From contig JAJRTR010000202.1 in assembly GCA_024278215.1 (NCBI GenBank), positions 1 to 49,604 on the forward strand: a DNA stretch of 49,604 nt. Direction: 5' to 3'. Source of the stretch: a bacterium (lineage in GTDB: Bacteria > UBP15 > UBA6099 > JAJRTR01). The translations under genes were made by a program, and so were the position numbers. Positions 15,651 to 23,781 of this stretch are shown here, piece after piece. Positions within the stretch are counted from its first letter, which is position 1, and the number at the start of each line of letters is the position of its first letter. Below the pieces are notes generated by a model. That model was not told where the DNA came from, made no database searches, and worked only from the letters and a program-made list of their open reading frames with translations.

Positions 15651-15950
15651 ATGAGCGAAGAAAACTATTCAGACAGGATCAAGGACCTTGTCGAGGAGAC
15701 CGTTGACAAGGTAAACGAAGTATTCGACGAATTCGGAGAAAAGGCCGGCGAGATCATCAAGGATATCGCGGACAACGAAAAAGTGGAAGACATTATCGAC
15801 AAAGTGCTCGAAAAGCGCAGAGACATTGCCGAAAATTCCGGCGACCTGATCAAGAAACTTACAAACGCCGTCGTCGACGCAGGCGACACCATCTCCGCAA
15901 TGTTGAACAAAGATGACGACGACGATGACGACGATTTTTTCGACGATTGA
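15651..15950 (+). CDS. Small acidic helical protein with Asp-run tail
   Basis: 99 residues, ATG ten bases after a strong GGGAGG. Residues 1-85 are almost entirely amphipathic helix with repeated Glu/Asp/Lys/Ile (DLVEETVDKVNEVFDEFGEK, VLEKRRDIAENSGDLIKKL), reminiscent of apolipoprotein-like or YtxH-type stress proteins. It ends NKDDDDDDDDFFDD, a run of eight aspartates. There is no signal peptide or membrane span. It is a single-gene unit: its own ribosome site precedes it and a strong terminator follows 29 bases after the stop. Function unknown; an abundant cytoplasmic accessory protein is a guess from codon start strength and isolation. Confidence 0.8.
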   Translation: MSEENYSDRIKDLVEETVDKVNEVFDEFGEKAGEIIKDIADNEKVEDIIDKVLEKRRDIAENSGDLIKKLTNAVVDAGDTISAMLNKDDDDDDDDFFDD

Positions 15951-15979
15951 CTTTTCACAGAACTACTTGATATTCAAAT

Positions 15980-16007
15980 AAGCCCGGGGGCAACCCCGGA
16001 CTTTTTT
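15980..16007 (+). terminator. Rho-independent terminator after the acidic protein gene
   Basis: CCGGGG (15984-15989), loop GCAA, CCCCGG (15994-15999), extended by outer AAG/CTT pairs around one C/A mismatch, then six Ts (16002-16007). Confidence 0.92.
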
Positions 16008-16054
16008 GTATTGTATTTTACTAATCCGTATCACGGGTAATGTAGTAGAAGAAA

Positions 16055-16135
16055 CAGAAAAAGTGTAGCGTGGGATACGGTGACCCCGCCATGCAAGTAC
16101 AATGTCAACACAAAGTTGACACGACCCTGTGGACG
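16055..16135 (+). repeat. Dispersed repeat family B, copy 2
   Basis: AAAAGTGTAG at about 16057 is followed by a GGG/CCCCGCC dyad, as in copies 1 and 3. The right half carries a perfect 7-base inverted repeat, TGTCAAC (16103-16109), ACAAA, GTTGACA (16115-16121). The last part, ACACAAAGTTGACACGAC, is shared with 5868-5885. No gene lies between the terminator at 16007 and the ATG at 16295. Confidence 0.65.
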
Positions 16136-16294
16136 GTTTTCTGCATGACGGATTCATTTCAGACCCTGGCCAAAGTGCTCGCAACAGACATGAAAAGTTG
16201 CGGTGGGAACGAATCTATCCTGTAGATTGTTAATATTTTCTGAATTATGCCGTAATATATAGTGTAAGGTTGTAAACGCAAAGAGAAGTGTACT

Positions 16295-17080
16295 ATGGCT
16301 GAGGCGAAAAGGACATGCAGGTATTGCGGGCGTGAGGTCGGCGTGACGGAGTGGCAGTGTCCGGCATGCGGCAAAGCGCTTGTCGCCCAGCTTCATATAA
16401 ACAAAGAAAAACCCGCAAAACCCACGCAAAACACAAGCGGTCCGGGGCTCATTGTTGTCGGTCTGCTTATCGCCATCTTTGTTTTTCTCGCGTATCAGTC
16501 GTGGGTATACCCGAATATGATGGTAGATGTGGAAGTCGGCGAGGTGGAGGTGTGCGTGGGCACCGGAGAGAGACGAGTCAAATACATCGAACGCAAGAAG
16601 GTCAGGAGAAAAGAAGCGCAACTACCCAGGAATAGTGTTCGTGAGTTATACATAAACTGCGAATCCGGCAGTAAGGTCGCCTCAGTATCTTCAGACGCAC
16701 TCGCGGAAGTATCCGACATAAGTGACGCCGCTCGACAAAGAACATCGGCAACCGAACAAGATGATCTCGCAGCTACTCCGGATCGAGGCGGCGAACGCCC
16801 CCCTGCCGCCGCCGCTGACCTGCCATACGAACCTCTCGACTTGAACATGACCAACGAAGCTGTTGTTTCCGCCTGGGGCGCTCCCCTGAAGGTCGAGTAC
16901 ATGGTGAAGGGGTCAGTCGAGGTCGAGCGATGGTATTACGGCGACCCGCTGTACGGGCTCCTTATTTTCGAGCGCTACGTGGACTTTAAAAACGGGCGTG
17001 TCATCGGCTTCCACACAGACACCGAACTTACTAATCTCTATGAACAGGTCCTGGCCGAGCGCCGCGAAGGCGTTTTCTGA
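16295..17080 (+). CDS. Zinc-ribbon, single-span membrane protein with BamE/SmpA-like C-terminus
   Basis: 261 residues. The N-terminal zinc ribbon has CRYCGREVGVTEWQCPACGK (CxxC...CxxC, about residues 8-27). A membrane helix follows (GLIVVGLLIAIFVFLAYQSW, about 50-70), so the ribbon is cytoplasmic if the chain is N-in. Then comes a low-complexity Ala/Asp/Arg linker, and from about 185 a small domain reading LNMTNEAVVSAWGAPLKVEY, RWYYGDPLYG and YVDFKNGRVIGFH. That pattern of a start helix, W-G-x-P and a Y-y-G...v.F.nGkV strand is typical of the BamE/SmpA-like fold. The combination suggests a membrane-tethered regulator or assembly protein; no specific role can be assigned. It appears to be monocistronic. 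Confidence 0.75.
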   Translation: MAEAKRTCRYCGREVGVTEWQCPACGKALVAQLHINKEKPAKPTQNTSGPGLIVVGLLIAIFVFLAYQSWVYPNMMVDVEVGEVEVCVGTGERRVKYIERKKVRRKEAQLPRNSVRELYINCESGSKVASVSSDALAEVSDISDAARQRTSATEQDDLAATPDRGGERPPAAAADLPYEPLDLNMTNEAVVSAWGAPLKVEYMVKGSVEVERWYYGDPLYGLLIFERYVDFKNGRVIGFHTDTELTNLYEQVLAERREGVF

Positions 17081-17449
17081 TTTTTTCAGTTCCGTTTACA
17101 TCATAGCAACCACACAGTAATAATCTGAACTTGTGCGTTTTTATAAAAGGCAGTGCCATGTCAACAAAGAAAAGATGTAAGGTGGGGTAGTGTGAAAAGT
17201 ATAAAAGTGTGGTGCGGGGACACCGTACCCCGCCTCAACTTGTGCCTGTAATAACCGTTTTCGCGAGAAATATATTCAGGCGGTGTACGGTGCCCCCGCC
17301 CTTGTCTACACCTTCCAGCGACATTACAAGCCTGACCTGGCAGTAGTAGAATTCACTGGGAACACGATCCGGAATTAAAGGTCAAATTTCAGTCATGTTC
17401 CCAAAATTCTCACAATATATTGAAAAATGCACAGGTGTAGTAATAATAA
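17081..17449. other. Convergent intergenic gap with repeat
   Basis: No gene is present between the convergent 16295 and htpX genes. TGAACTTGTGCG near 17126 repeats the outer arm of the stem at 198-211. Repeat family B copy 3 fills 17201-17330. No clear T-run terminator is visible for either gene. Confidence 0.55.
17201..17330 (+). repeat. Dispersed repeat family B, copy 3
   Basis: AAAAGTGTGG then GCGGGG/CCCCGC arms (17214-17233) make a hairpin. CTCAACTTGTGCCTG, AACCGTTTTCGCGAGAAATAT and CCCCCGCCCTTGTCTACACC follow, the last also present in part near 23550 (CGCCCTTGTCTTCAC). Alignment to copy 1 is continuous over about 85 bases with substitutions. Confidence 0.65.
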
Positions 17450-18292
17450 TCAAACAACCATATTTTCGAGTCGTGCGATGCGCTCGGCGGTGGGCGGATG
17501 TGTCGAAAAAAGGCCTGTTATGCCGCCGCTCTTGAACGGGTTAACGATAAAAAGGTGAGCTGTGGCAATGTTCCCACCTGCTACAGGGTGTCGATGTGCG
17601 ACCATGTCGAGTTTGCGAAGCGCACGTGCGAGTCCATCCGGATTTTTCGTAAGTTTCGCGGATGTAGCATCCGCCCGGAACTCGGCGGCCCTCGATATTG
17701 CCATCTGGATCATCATGGCGCAGATGGGCGAAAGTATGGCCAAGAAAAGAAGTTCCAGGATATTGTTGTTTCGCCCACCCCTGCCGAACCCGCCGAAAAT
17801 CGCCGCCCAGCGCGCCCAGGTTGCAAGCATCATTATAGCGCCCGCCATCGCCGCCGCGAGACAGGAGATCAGTGTGTCGCGCCCCACGATGTGTCCCATC
17901 TCATGGGCCAGCACACCTTCGATCTCTTTCTCATCCAGCATCTCCAGCAATCCCCGCGTCACGGCAACCACTGCATGATTCGGATCACGTCCCGTTGCGA
18001 ATGCATTCGGCACAGGCATCGGCACAAGATACAGTCTCGGCTTCGGGATGCCCGCCGCCGCTGATATTTTCCGCACCAGCCTGTGTACCTGCGGTGCCTG
18101 GTCTTGAGTCAGCTCCTGCGCCTTATACATCGAAAGCACTATGCTGTCACTGAACCAGTACATTCCGACATTCATAACAAGCGCAATCGCAAACGCCATT
18201 ATCACACCCGATTGACCACCGATCACCGCGCCGACCAGCATGAAGAAACCGAACATGACTCCCATAAGAAATGTTATTTTTAAAGAACTCAT
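17450..18292 (-). CDS. htpX: HtpX-type membrane zinc metalloprotease (M48)
   Basis: 280 residues. Two N-terminal membrane helices (about 6-26 and 28-46) are followed by the M48 core: NAFATGRDPNHAVVAVTRGL, the zinc site HEMGH (His130, Glu131, His134) and the third ligand in AAEFRADATSA (Glu204). Two more hydrophobic segments lie between them (about 142-160, 178-196). It ends with the usual STHPPTAERIARLE signature. HtpX degrades misfolded inner-membrane proteins. The start follows GGAGGG. The more common LAHELSHVKNRD box reads LAHEMGHIVGRD here, a modest variation. Confidence 0.95.
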   Translation of the reverse strand: MSSLKITFLMGVMFGFFMLVGAVIGGQSGVIMAFAIALVMNVGMYWFSDSIVLSMYKAQELTQDQAPQVHRLVRKISAAAGIPKPRLYLVPMPVPNAFATGRDPNHAVVAVTRGLLEMLDEKEIEGVLAHEMGHIVGRDTLISCLAAAMAGAIMMLATWARWAAIFGGFGRGGRNNNILELLFLAILSPICAMMIQMAISRAAEFRADATSAKLTKNPDGLARALRKLDMVAHRHPVAGGNIATAHLFIVNPFKSGGITGLFSTHPPTAERIARLENMVV

Positions 18293-18467
18293 TGTTTGAA
18301 CCCTCCTGTTACAATCATATTGTCATGCTGTCTTATAACGAAACCCTCGGACGAACATAATTTTGCAATTGGCTCTTATTATTATAGTCAACCGACCTGA
18401 AAATTACTCGTCGTCGTGCTGATGTCGAAAACTCCGGAGAATCAAAGGAAAGACGTAAAAAGTAGTT

Positions 18468-19379
18468 TTATTTCTGCTCGGGGGCCGGCACATCGCGGTA
18501 ATGATCGTAGTCCGCATAGTACCTCATTATATGTTGCCTGTTGCTGTTCGATGTGTTTTTTATTTCGACAAGGAGAAGTTTTTCATCCCACGCGGCGCGG
18601 ACAACGCTTGCCCCACAATCGATTTCCGCCGGAGCGACATCTGCGCTATTTCCAAACAATCTTACAACAGTACCTTCCCATTCAAGTTTTCCGCCGACAT
18701 ACATGTCAGGGAAACCGACATCCGCGTTCTTTTTACCTGTCGTATTATTCTTTATGGTGTTGATTCCGGCGCGTTGTGTCGTGGACCTCGCGGTTGATTT
18801 TGTCTCGCAGGTATGACGGCATTTTTCGTAGCCTTTGGCTGTATCGTTTCCCGTATCGGCGACACATCTCCTGACACATTTCATAAGGTCGTTTCCGTTT
18901 TTATCAAACGCACTGATATTATCCGGTCCACTTTTGAAAATCACAGGTTTCAAAAGCAGCGATGCAATGACAAGCACGGCGACAACAGATGCTGCAATCA
19001 GGGATATTCTGTTGCCGCCGGGTTTCTTCAGTTTGACGATATCGTGCGATGAGCCGAAACCGTCTGACAGAGACACCTGCGGCCTCTTTTTACAGTCGAC
19101 CTGTATCGTTGTTGCCGCTTCGACATCTTGCCTGTCCGCCGCTGCCGGACTGCTATGAACCGGTTTCCCGACGGGGAGCGCCGGTGCATCCGTAATCTCA
19201 ACCGAGACTATCCAGCCGAGTTCACCCACCGATCCAATCGGCATCCAGTTGTCCATGCCTTCGCGCCACACGTATGTTGCTTCGGTCACCCTGCCCTGCA
19301 TACGCAGTTCCTTGACCTCCGGCACAGACAGGGGGCCGGACTGCTCACCATCTGTTGCGACGAACCAGATTTTTATCAT
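18468..19379 (-). CDS. GYF_2-domain membrane protein
   Basis: 303 residues. Residues 1-60 form a GYF_2 (DUF4339-type) domain: IWFVATDGEQSGPLSVPEVK, then the WREGMDNWMPIG signature. This module is a small cytoplasmic peptide-recognition or adaptor domain in many bacterial membrane proteins. A linker leads to a single membrane helix (ISLIAASVVAVLVIASLLL, about 127-145). Outside it is a Cys-bearing stretch (CVRRCVADTGNDTAKGYEKC) and then a beta-rich C-terminal domain (about 215-290). The ATG lies nine bases after GGGAG. Function unknown. The four regularly spaced cysteines (CxxxC...CxxxC) resemble a helical-hairpin disulfide motif. Confidence 0.75.
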   Translation of the reverse strand: MIKIWFVATDGEQSGPLSVPEVKELRMQGRVTEATYVWREGMDNWMPIGSVGELGWIVSVEITDAPALPVGKPVHSSPAAADRQDVEAATTIQVDCKKRPQVSLSDGFGSSHDIVKLKKPGGNRISLIAASVVAVLVIASLLLKPVIFKSGPDNISAFDKNGNDLMKCVRRCVADTGNDTAKGYEKCRHTCETKSTARSTTQRAGINTIKNNTTGKKNADVGFPDMYVGGKLEWEGTVVRLFGNSADVAPAEIDCGASVVRAAWDEKLLLVEIKNTSNSNRQHIMRYYADYDHYRDVPAPEQK

Positions 19380-19428
19380 TCGGTTTTTCTCCCGGCCTGC
19401 TTTCCGCTATAAGCGCGGTTTGTTCTCT

Positions 19429-19620
19429 AACCCGGCAAAGCCGGAACCAAACAGGCCGCATTTTCGTGCCCAAACAAATGCGGTTTGACCGCGGCACACA
19501 GAGTTTCATCGTTCCCAAGGTCTACATTTAAAACGACTGTAACTGGAAGCTCCAGCTTTCACCGATCTCTTTTCAGCATTTCTTTACCATCCGGCGTAAC
19601 ATTTCAGCCGTAAGATACTT
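19429..19620. repeat. Dispersed repeat family A, copy 2
   Basis: Same orientation as copy 1 at the window start and identical over its first 59 bases. A 48-base block around CTGGAAGCTCCAG is also identical. It fills the gap between the 3' end of the sensor gene and the start of the GYF_2 gene. The TTCCAA hairpin of copy 1 is lost here. Confidence 0.88.
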
Positions 19621-19660
19621 TTATGATAGCCATCGTATAAATATAAAAACGTGTAACACT

Positions 19661-21325
19661 TTATTTCTTTTTGTGGAACCTGCTTTCGATAGGCCGCCGG
19701 AGTATTTTCAAGTAATTGCGCACTTCAACGACGATGTTGCGCTGTTTTCTTGATGGAGAATTGACAGACGCGACAAATTTCTCGAAAAGCATATCCATCT
19801 TTTCAATGTCGGCTTCCCGCTCCTTTATTATCGAGTGAAACTCTTCTGTGCGAACTTCGAGTTTTCGCTTCTCCTCGGTCAACTCGCTGTTTACTGAAGT
19901 GAGTATTTCGTTGAGAGCGGCCGTATCGCCGAGTTTGACAGCTTTTCGGTCTGTATCCAGCAACCGCCTTTTTTCACGCGCAATAATAAGATTGGCCGCC
20001 ACCAGAACAACAAGAAGAAACAGTGCCGAGAATGAATACTTCGCAGCCAGCCCCGCGAGGAAAGGTGTACTCTTTATCTCGAACGCCGCTCCCACAGACC
20101 ATACACGGCCACCGAATTCTATCGGCGCGTAAGCCAGCATCCATTTTGTGTCTATCGAACCGGTTTTCGTGTCGGGCGAATAATAAACACCGTCTCCGAT
20201 TTCGCCTTTCTTCATCTTTTGTATAAGTTTATCAAAATCCACATAATGTGACAGGCTGAAAGCTGCTGTTGAATCCGCGCCGATAAAGTTGGGGTCGGGA
20301 TGTGAAAGAAGCAACCCGTTATCCGACAACATGAATAACAGAGAATCATACCCTTTTCGGTCCGGCATCTGCGCGGCTTGTCCGAATTCCCGAAGGTCTG
20401 TCAGCGCTACAAGAAAACCGTTTTCGACAATTGATTCTCTCTTTATCACCACTCGGTCAGGTGGTGCAGCCGGTTCGGAATCAGCCGCATCGGTTTCATT
20501 ATTGGTATTTTCAGCAGGATGCGCATCTACGCAGGCGATGTCCGTGCCTTTTCCAGCGACCGTCGCTTTGCCCGGTATTGTCTTCTCTTCGCCGCCTGAT
20601 TCTTTTTTACTTTTATTGTCAGGCGCAGCCGCTGCCGTTTTGCTTTTATCTCCAGGAACATCCTGTTTGCCGCCGTCACCCTTATTGATTTCGTCGTTGA
20701 CGACAGCATCGGATTCTTTTTTACCCTCATCATTATTCGTGGAAAGCGCGGGAGGCGGACGGGTGACCACGACTTTTTTCCCGACCACTCTCTTAAATGT
20801 CACAGGCACTGCAATGAAGGAATATGCGAAATCGGGTGAATCCTGATCGGGGCCGGGAATAGAGAACACCTGCGACATATCTGCCTGCTCGTGTAGTTCG
20901 CCGCGTGTAGAGTTAATAAACTCCCATAGTTTCGCCGCCGGCCAGTCTTGGGGCAGACCGGGATGAGCTTCAGCCATGGGCGGCCCGCTTTCGCCGAAAA
21001 GAACAAGTCCTTTTATGTTGCTTTTTGAAAGGGCGGCAAGCCTGTCGCTCAGCATGGTCGCCAGTTCATCCTCCGACATTCCTTCTTCCATCATGATTGA
21101 AGATGCGATGCGGTCCATCCTTGCTGCAGTTTCCGCAAGTTTCTTGTCACACATCGCAGCCACACGCAACACAAGCTCTTCCTGGTGCGAAAGGTACATG
21201 TCGATTATGTGGCCCCTGTGCATCTCGTAGAGATAACGTGTCCAAACGGCAGCAAGGATGAAGACAGCAAGTGAAGCCGCGGCAAGGATGAAAGTTGTTT
21301 TCCGAAGATTCGTTTTACTGACCAT
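19661..21325 (-). CDS. Cache-like membrane sensor without a recognisable output domain
   Basis: 554 residues. The first membrane helix is at about 11-31 (FILAAASLAVFILAAVWTRY). The extracytoplasmic region (about 32-430) has a double-Cache look: an N-terminal helix, a beta domain, and membrane-proximal YDSLLFMLSDNGLLLSHPDP with VYYSPDTKTGS and WMLAYAPIEFGGRVWSVG. It is interrupted by a low-complexity Lys/Asp/Glu/Ala/Pro insert at about 197-290. A second helix (FSALFLLVVLVAANLIIA) leads to about 110 cytoplasmic residues that are mostly coiled coil (ELTEEKRKLEVRTEEF). No kinase, methyl-accepting, GGDEF, HD-GYP or phosphatase motif is present. Its ATG lies inside the end of cca (11-base overlap), implying translational coupling. 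Length and frame look intact. Confidence 0.8.
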   Translation of the reverse strand: MVSKTNLRKTTFILAAASLAVFILAAVWTRYLYEMHRGHIIDMYLSHQEELVLRVAAMCDKKLAETAARMDRIASSIMMEEGMSEDELATMLSDRLAALSKSNIKGLVLFGESGPPMAEAHPGLPQDWPAAKLWEFINSTRGELHEQADMSQVFSIPGPDQDSPDFAYSFIAVPVTFKRVVGKKVVVTRPPPALSTNNDEGKKESDAVVNDEINKGDGGKQDVPGDKSKTAAAAPDNKSKKESGGEEKTIPGKATVAGKGTDIACVDAHPAENTNNETDAADSEPAAPPDRVVIKRESIVENGFLVALTDLREFGQAAQMPDRKGYDSLLFMLSDNGLLLSHPDPNFIGADSTAAFSLSHYVDFDKLIQKMKKGEIGDGVYYSPDTKTGSIDTKWMLAYAPIEFGGRVWSVGAAFEIKSTPFLAGLAAKYSFSALFLLVVLVAANLIIAREKRRLLDTDRKAVKLGDTAALNEILTSVNSELTEEKRKLEVRTEEFHSIIKEREADIEKMDMLFEKFVASVNSPSRKQRNIVVEVRNYLKILRRPIESRFHKKK

Positions 21326-22724
21326 TTATGTTCCACTCGCGATCAAGAATAACGCGGCGCGCGGTGTCTGCGTCGCCGGATTCGAGTTCGCCTGATATTA
21401 TCATGTCTTTGAGAAAATTTGTCACGTGTCCCACAACCGGTCCGGGAGTCACGCCAAGCAACTGCATGATCTCATATCCGTCCAGAGGCGGCCTGGGGTT
21501 CAACACGACTTCACGCTCGATGCCGTCCACACGCTCGAGAAACCTGTCGACCGATGCGAGCCGTTCGGCTACTTTCAGGCGGTCCGAACTGGTGATGTCC
21601 GCACGCGCAAGCGCGATAAGTTCATCGAAATAGCGGCCCATATCGTGGACAGCGCGCCGCACCGCCGAGTCGGTCCATTCGTTGCTGTATTCAGCTACCC
21701 TCGAGTGTTTTGCAATCACGGAGACAATGTGATCGCGGTCGACATTGCTCCAGCGCATTCGTTCGCAGACAACACGGGCCTGCTCCGCACCCTTCTTCTC
21801 ATGGCCGTGGAAGGAATATTCGCCGTTTTCGAGCCTGCGGGTTTCAACCTTACCGATGTCATGCAGCAGAGCGGCGAAACGGAAAGCTGCGTCGCGCGGG
21901 CCGGTGGCGGCGGCTGTATCAAGAACTTTTAATGTGTGCTCGAATACATCTTTATGGTGTGTTCCCGGCTCCGGCGTCATCTCCGCAAGAGCATCCACTT
22001 CGGGCAGCCATACTTTCAACAGTTCCCAGTCTCTCATCAATGCAAAATAACGCGAAGGCGCATCGTCCAGCAGCATCTTCTCGACTTCTTCGCGCACACG
22101 CTCGACGGCAACACGGTCGAGCCAGTCGGTTTCATTCACTGTCTGGCGTACAGCCGCCACGAGCCCGGCGTCAGGATCGAGACCGAAACTTACGCAAAAC
22201 CGCACAGCCCGCAACGGTCTCAGCGGATCATCCCGAAAGGTGGACATCGGATCAGCAGGTGTGCGCAGAACACCATTCTCGAGGTCATCCGCCCCGCCGA
22301 ACGGGTCAAAAACAGTTCCCGAATCATCCGGCGACAGAGAGACAGCTAAAGCATTAATGGTAAAATCCCTGCTTCCGAGGTCTTCGTCCAGTGTGGGGCA
22401 GCCCCGCGTATTCTCCATGAAAATTGCTCTTCGAAAGGGGGTTATTTCAATTTCAACGTCATTACTAAGCAATATACCCTGTGTTTCGTAGCCTTTTGCT
22501 CTTGATTTGTCAAAAACCGCCTTCGAAACTGATCGAATAATATTGCGAATCTCGCTTGCAGCAGCAGATGTGGTGAAATCGAAATCCGAGGGGCTGCGAC
22601 CCGTGAGAATATCCCTCACAGCGCCGCCGACAAGATAAATATCTTTCCCGGCATCGGCAAAAAGGCGACCGATCTGAAAAATATTGTTTTCAATATAATG
22701 TTCTAATTCTATTTTTCTACTCAT
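21315..22724 (-). CDS. cca: CCA tRNA nucleotidyltransferase / poly(A) polymerase family with HD domain
   Basis: 469 residues. The class II nucleotidyltransferase core has YLVGGAVRDILTGRSPSDFD with the metal-binding Asp47 and Asp49, SRDFTINALAVSL and RDDPLRPLRAVRFC. An HD domain follows (HHKDVFEHTLKVL, FAALLHDIGKVETRR) and a C-terminal region containing a second His-rich segment. It adds or repairs the CCA 3' end of tRNA; in some lineages such proteins are split into A-adding and CC-adding enzymes, and I cannot tell which this is. The gene ends inside the start of the sensor gene. Confidence 0.92.
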   Translation of the reverse strand: MSRKIELEHYIENNIFQIGRLFADAGKDIYLVGGAVRDILTGRSPSDFDFTTSAAASEIRNIIRSVSKAVFDKSRAKGYETQGILLSNDVEIEITPFRRAIFMENTRGCPTLDEDLGSRDFTINALAVSLSPDDSGTVFDPFGGADDLENGVLRTPADPMSTFRDDPLRPLRAVRFCVSFGLDPDAGLVAAVRQTVNETDWLDRVAVERVREEVEKMLLDDAPSRYFALMRDWELLKVWLPEVDALAEMTPEPGTHHKDVFEHTLKVLDTAAATGPRDAAFRFAALLHDIGKVETRRLENGEYSFHGHEKKGAEQARVVCERMRWSNVDRDHIVSVIAKHSRVAEYSNEWTDSAVRRAVHDMGRYFDELIALARADITSSDRLKVAERLASVDRFLERVDGIEREVVLNPRPPLDGYEIMQLLGVTPGPVVGHVTNFLKDMIISGELESGDADTARRVILDREWNINGQ

Positions 22725-22912
22725 CTATTATATTGTCCGTGAACAAAACTGCCTGTTTCAGGGTACAGTCGACAGCAGCGGCAACAAAAACACCATACCT
22801 GTGCATTTTTGAAAATCGATGTATTTCACTTCCTTCAGCACAACAAGACTATTTTAGTCGTTGCCGGCCACATGCACAAGGAATCTTTTATGCAAAGTTT
22901 GTGCCGGGTGCT

Positions 22913-22939
22913 TAAAGTTTTCCCGGCGAATGCCGATAA
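22913..22939 (+). promoter_or_regulatory. Perfect sigma-28 (FliA) promoter of the flgM-like gene
   Basis: TAAAGTTT (22913-22920), eleven bases, then GCCGATAA (22932-22939). This equals the enterobacterial flagellar sigma-28 consensus at all 16 specified positions with exact spacing. Transcription would start a few bases downstream, leaving room for AGGGGG (22962-22967) before ATG 22978. Confidence 0.88.
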
Positions 22940-22977
22940 TAGTAATGAATTAAAACTTGGAAGGGGGATTGAAGACA

Positions 22978-23292
22978 ATGGAAATACCTTATGTACTAAA
23001 AGCATTTCTTCAAAAAACGGAAATCCCTGAACAAGTGCGTCCCGCCCGGTCGAAACAGGTTGCCGACGCTTATGCGTCTGGAACTGGAACTGTGCAAGAC
23101 AAAAGGGACGAAGTCAAGATATCCTCGGAATCCAGGCTCCTGCAGAAACTGCAAGTGGACTACAAAAAACTGGAAAGTGTAAAAAACAGCACATTCGAAA
23201 CCAGAGTTGACACGGAAAATCTATCGCTGAGTATGTCGGCGGAAGACATTGTGGAAGGAATCCTGAAAGGCACACTGTTCGAAGTTATTTAA
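22978..23292 (+). CDS. flgM: FlgM-like anti-sigma-28 factor
   Basis: 104 residues from ATG 22978, ten bases after AGGGGG; an upstream in-frame TTG at 22957 precedes the ribosome site. Residues 50-104 fit the FlgM pattern: VKISSESRLLQKLQ, a spacer with R near TFETRVDT, then LSMSAEDIVEGILKGTLFE, the C-terminal helices that grip sigma-28. The N-terminal half is Lys/Gln/Arg-rich and probably disordered, as in FlgM. Sequence alone would be moderate evidence; the perfect sigma-28 promoter just upstream makes the autoregulatory flgM identity strong. In the known circuit FlgM holds FliA inactive until it is exported through the completed hook. No other flagellar gene is in the window. Confidence 0.8.
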   Translation: MEIPYVLKAFLQKTEIPEQVRPARSKQVADAYASGTGTVQDKRDEVKISSESRLLQKLQVDYKKLESVKNSTFETRVDTENLSLSMSAEDIVEGILKGTLFEVI

Positions 23293-23726
23293 CCTGCATT
23301 GGTGAAATATGCTGTTGAACAGGGTTTATCACGAATAGAATTGCCCACCTGATTTCAGAGCAAAATATTTCTCTTTCCTTCAGAATCCCTATAAGATACA
23401 AGTGGTTTATAGGATTCATCATTTCGTTAATCAGGGCTATATATCATAAACTAACAGGCATAATAATCTCCGGTGTTTTCCGCATACTCCACTATTTTTC
23501 TGGCAATATCATTTACAATTGCAATTTACCCGCATATTGTGACCGCGCCCTTGTCTTCACTTTTTCTGTTCTTTCCACTAAATTATTTTCTTACGTCTTT
23601 TCATCGTTGACACGACAATGAAGTGTTCTTGCCTTTGTACATGATAATCGTAACTATACGTATGCAATTATAAATAATAAATGCTATATACTTACACGTA
23701 TGAAAATTTAATTCATTCACAAACAC
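23293..23726. other. AT-rich intergenic gap
   Basis: No gene is supported. CGCCCTTGTCTTCAC (about 23546-23560) and, on the other strand, GTCAACGATGAAAAGACGTAAG (about 23590-23612, two pieces) echo parts of repeat family B near 17157-17310, so a fourth, scrambled copy may lie here. The rest is AT-rich with no clear structure. Confidence 0.45.
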
Positions 23727-23756
23727 AAAAAAGCCGGCTCGTGGCCGGCTTTTTTT
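23727..23756. terminator. Bidirectional rho-independent terminator
   Basis: Six As and GCCGGC (23727-23738), loop TCGTG, then GCCGGC and seven Ts (23744-23756). The A and T runs make it work on both strands: for the flgM-like transcript from the left, and for the 1899-residue gene from the right, whose stop is 26 bases away. Confidence 0.93.
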
Positions 23757-23781
23757 ATGTCAATGAAAAGTCACTCCGGGA

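Noticed and set aside
1-19620. Insertion sequence as explanation for repeat family A
   Set aside because: No transposase frame, no clear terminal inverted repeats or target duplications are visible; a non-autonomous element remains possible.
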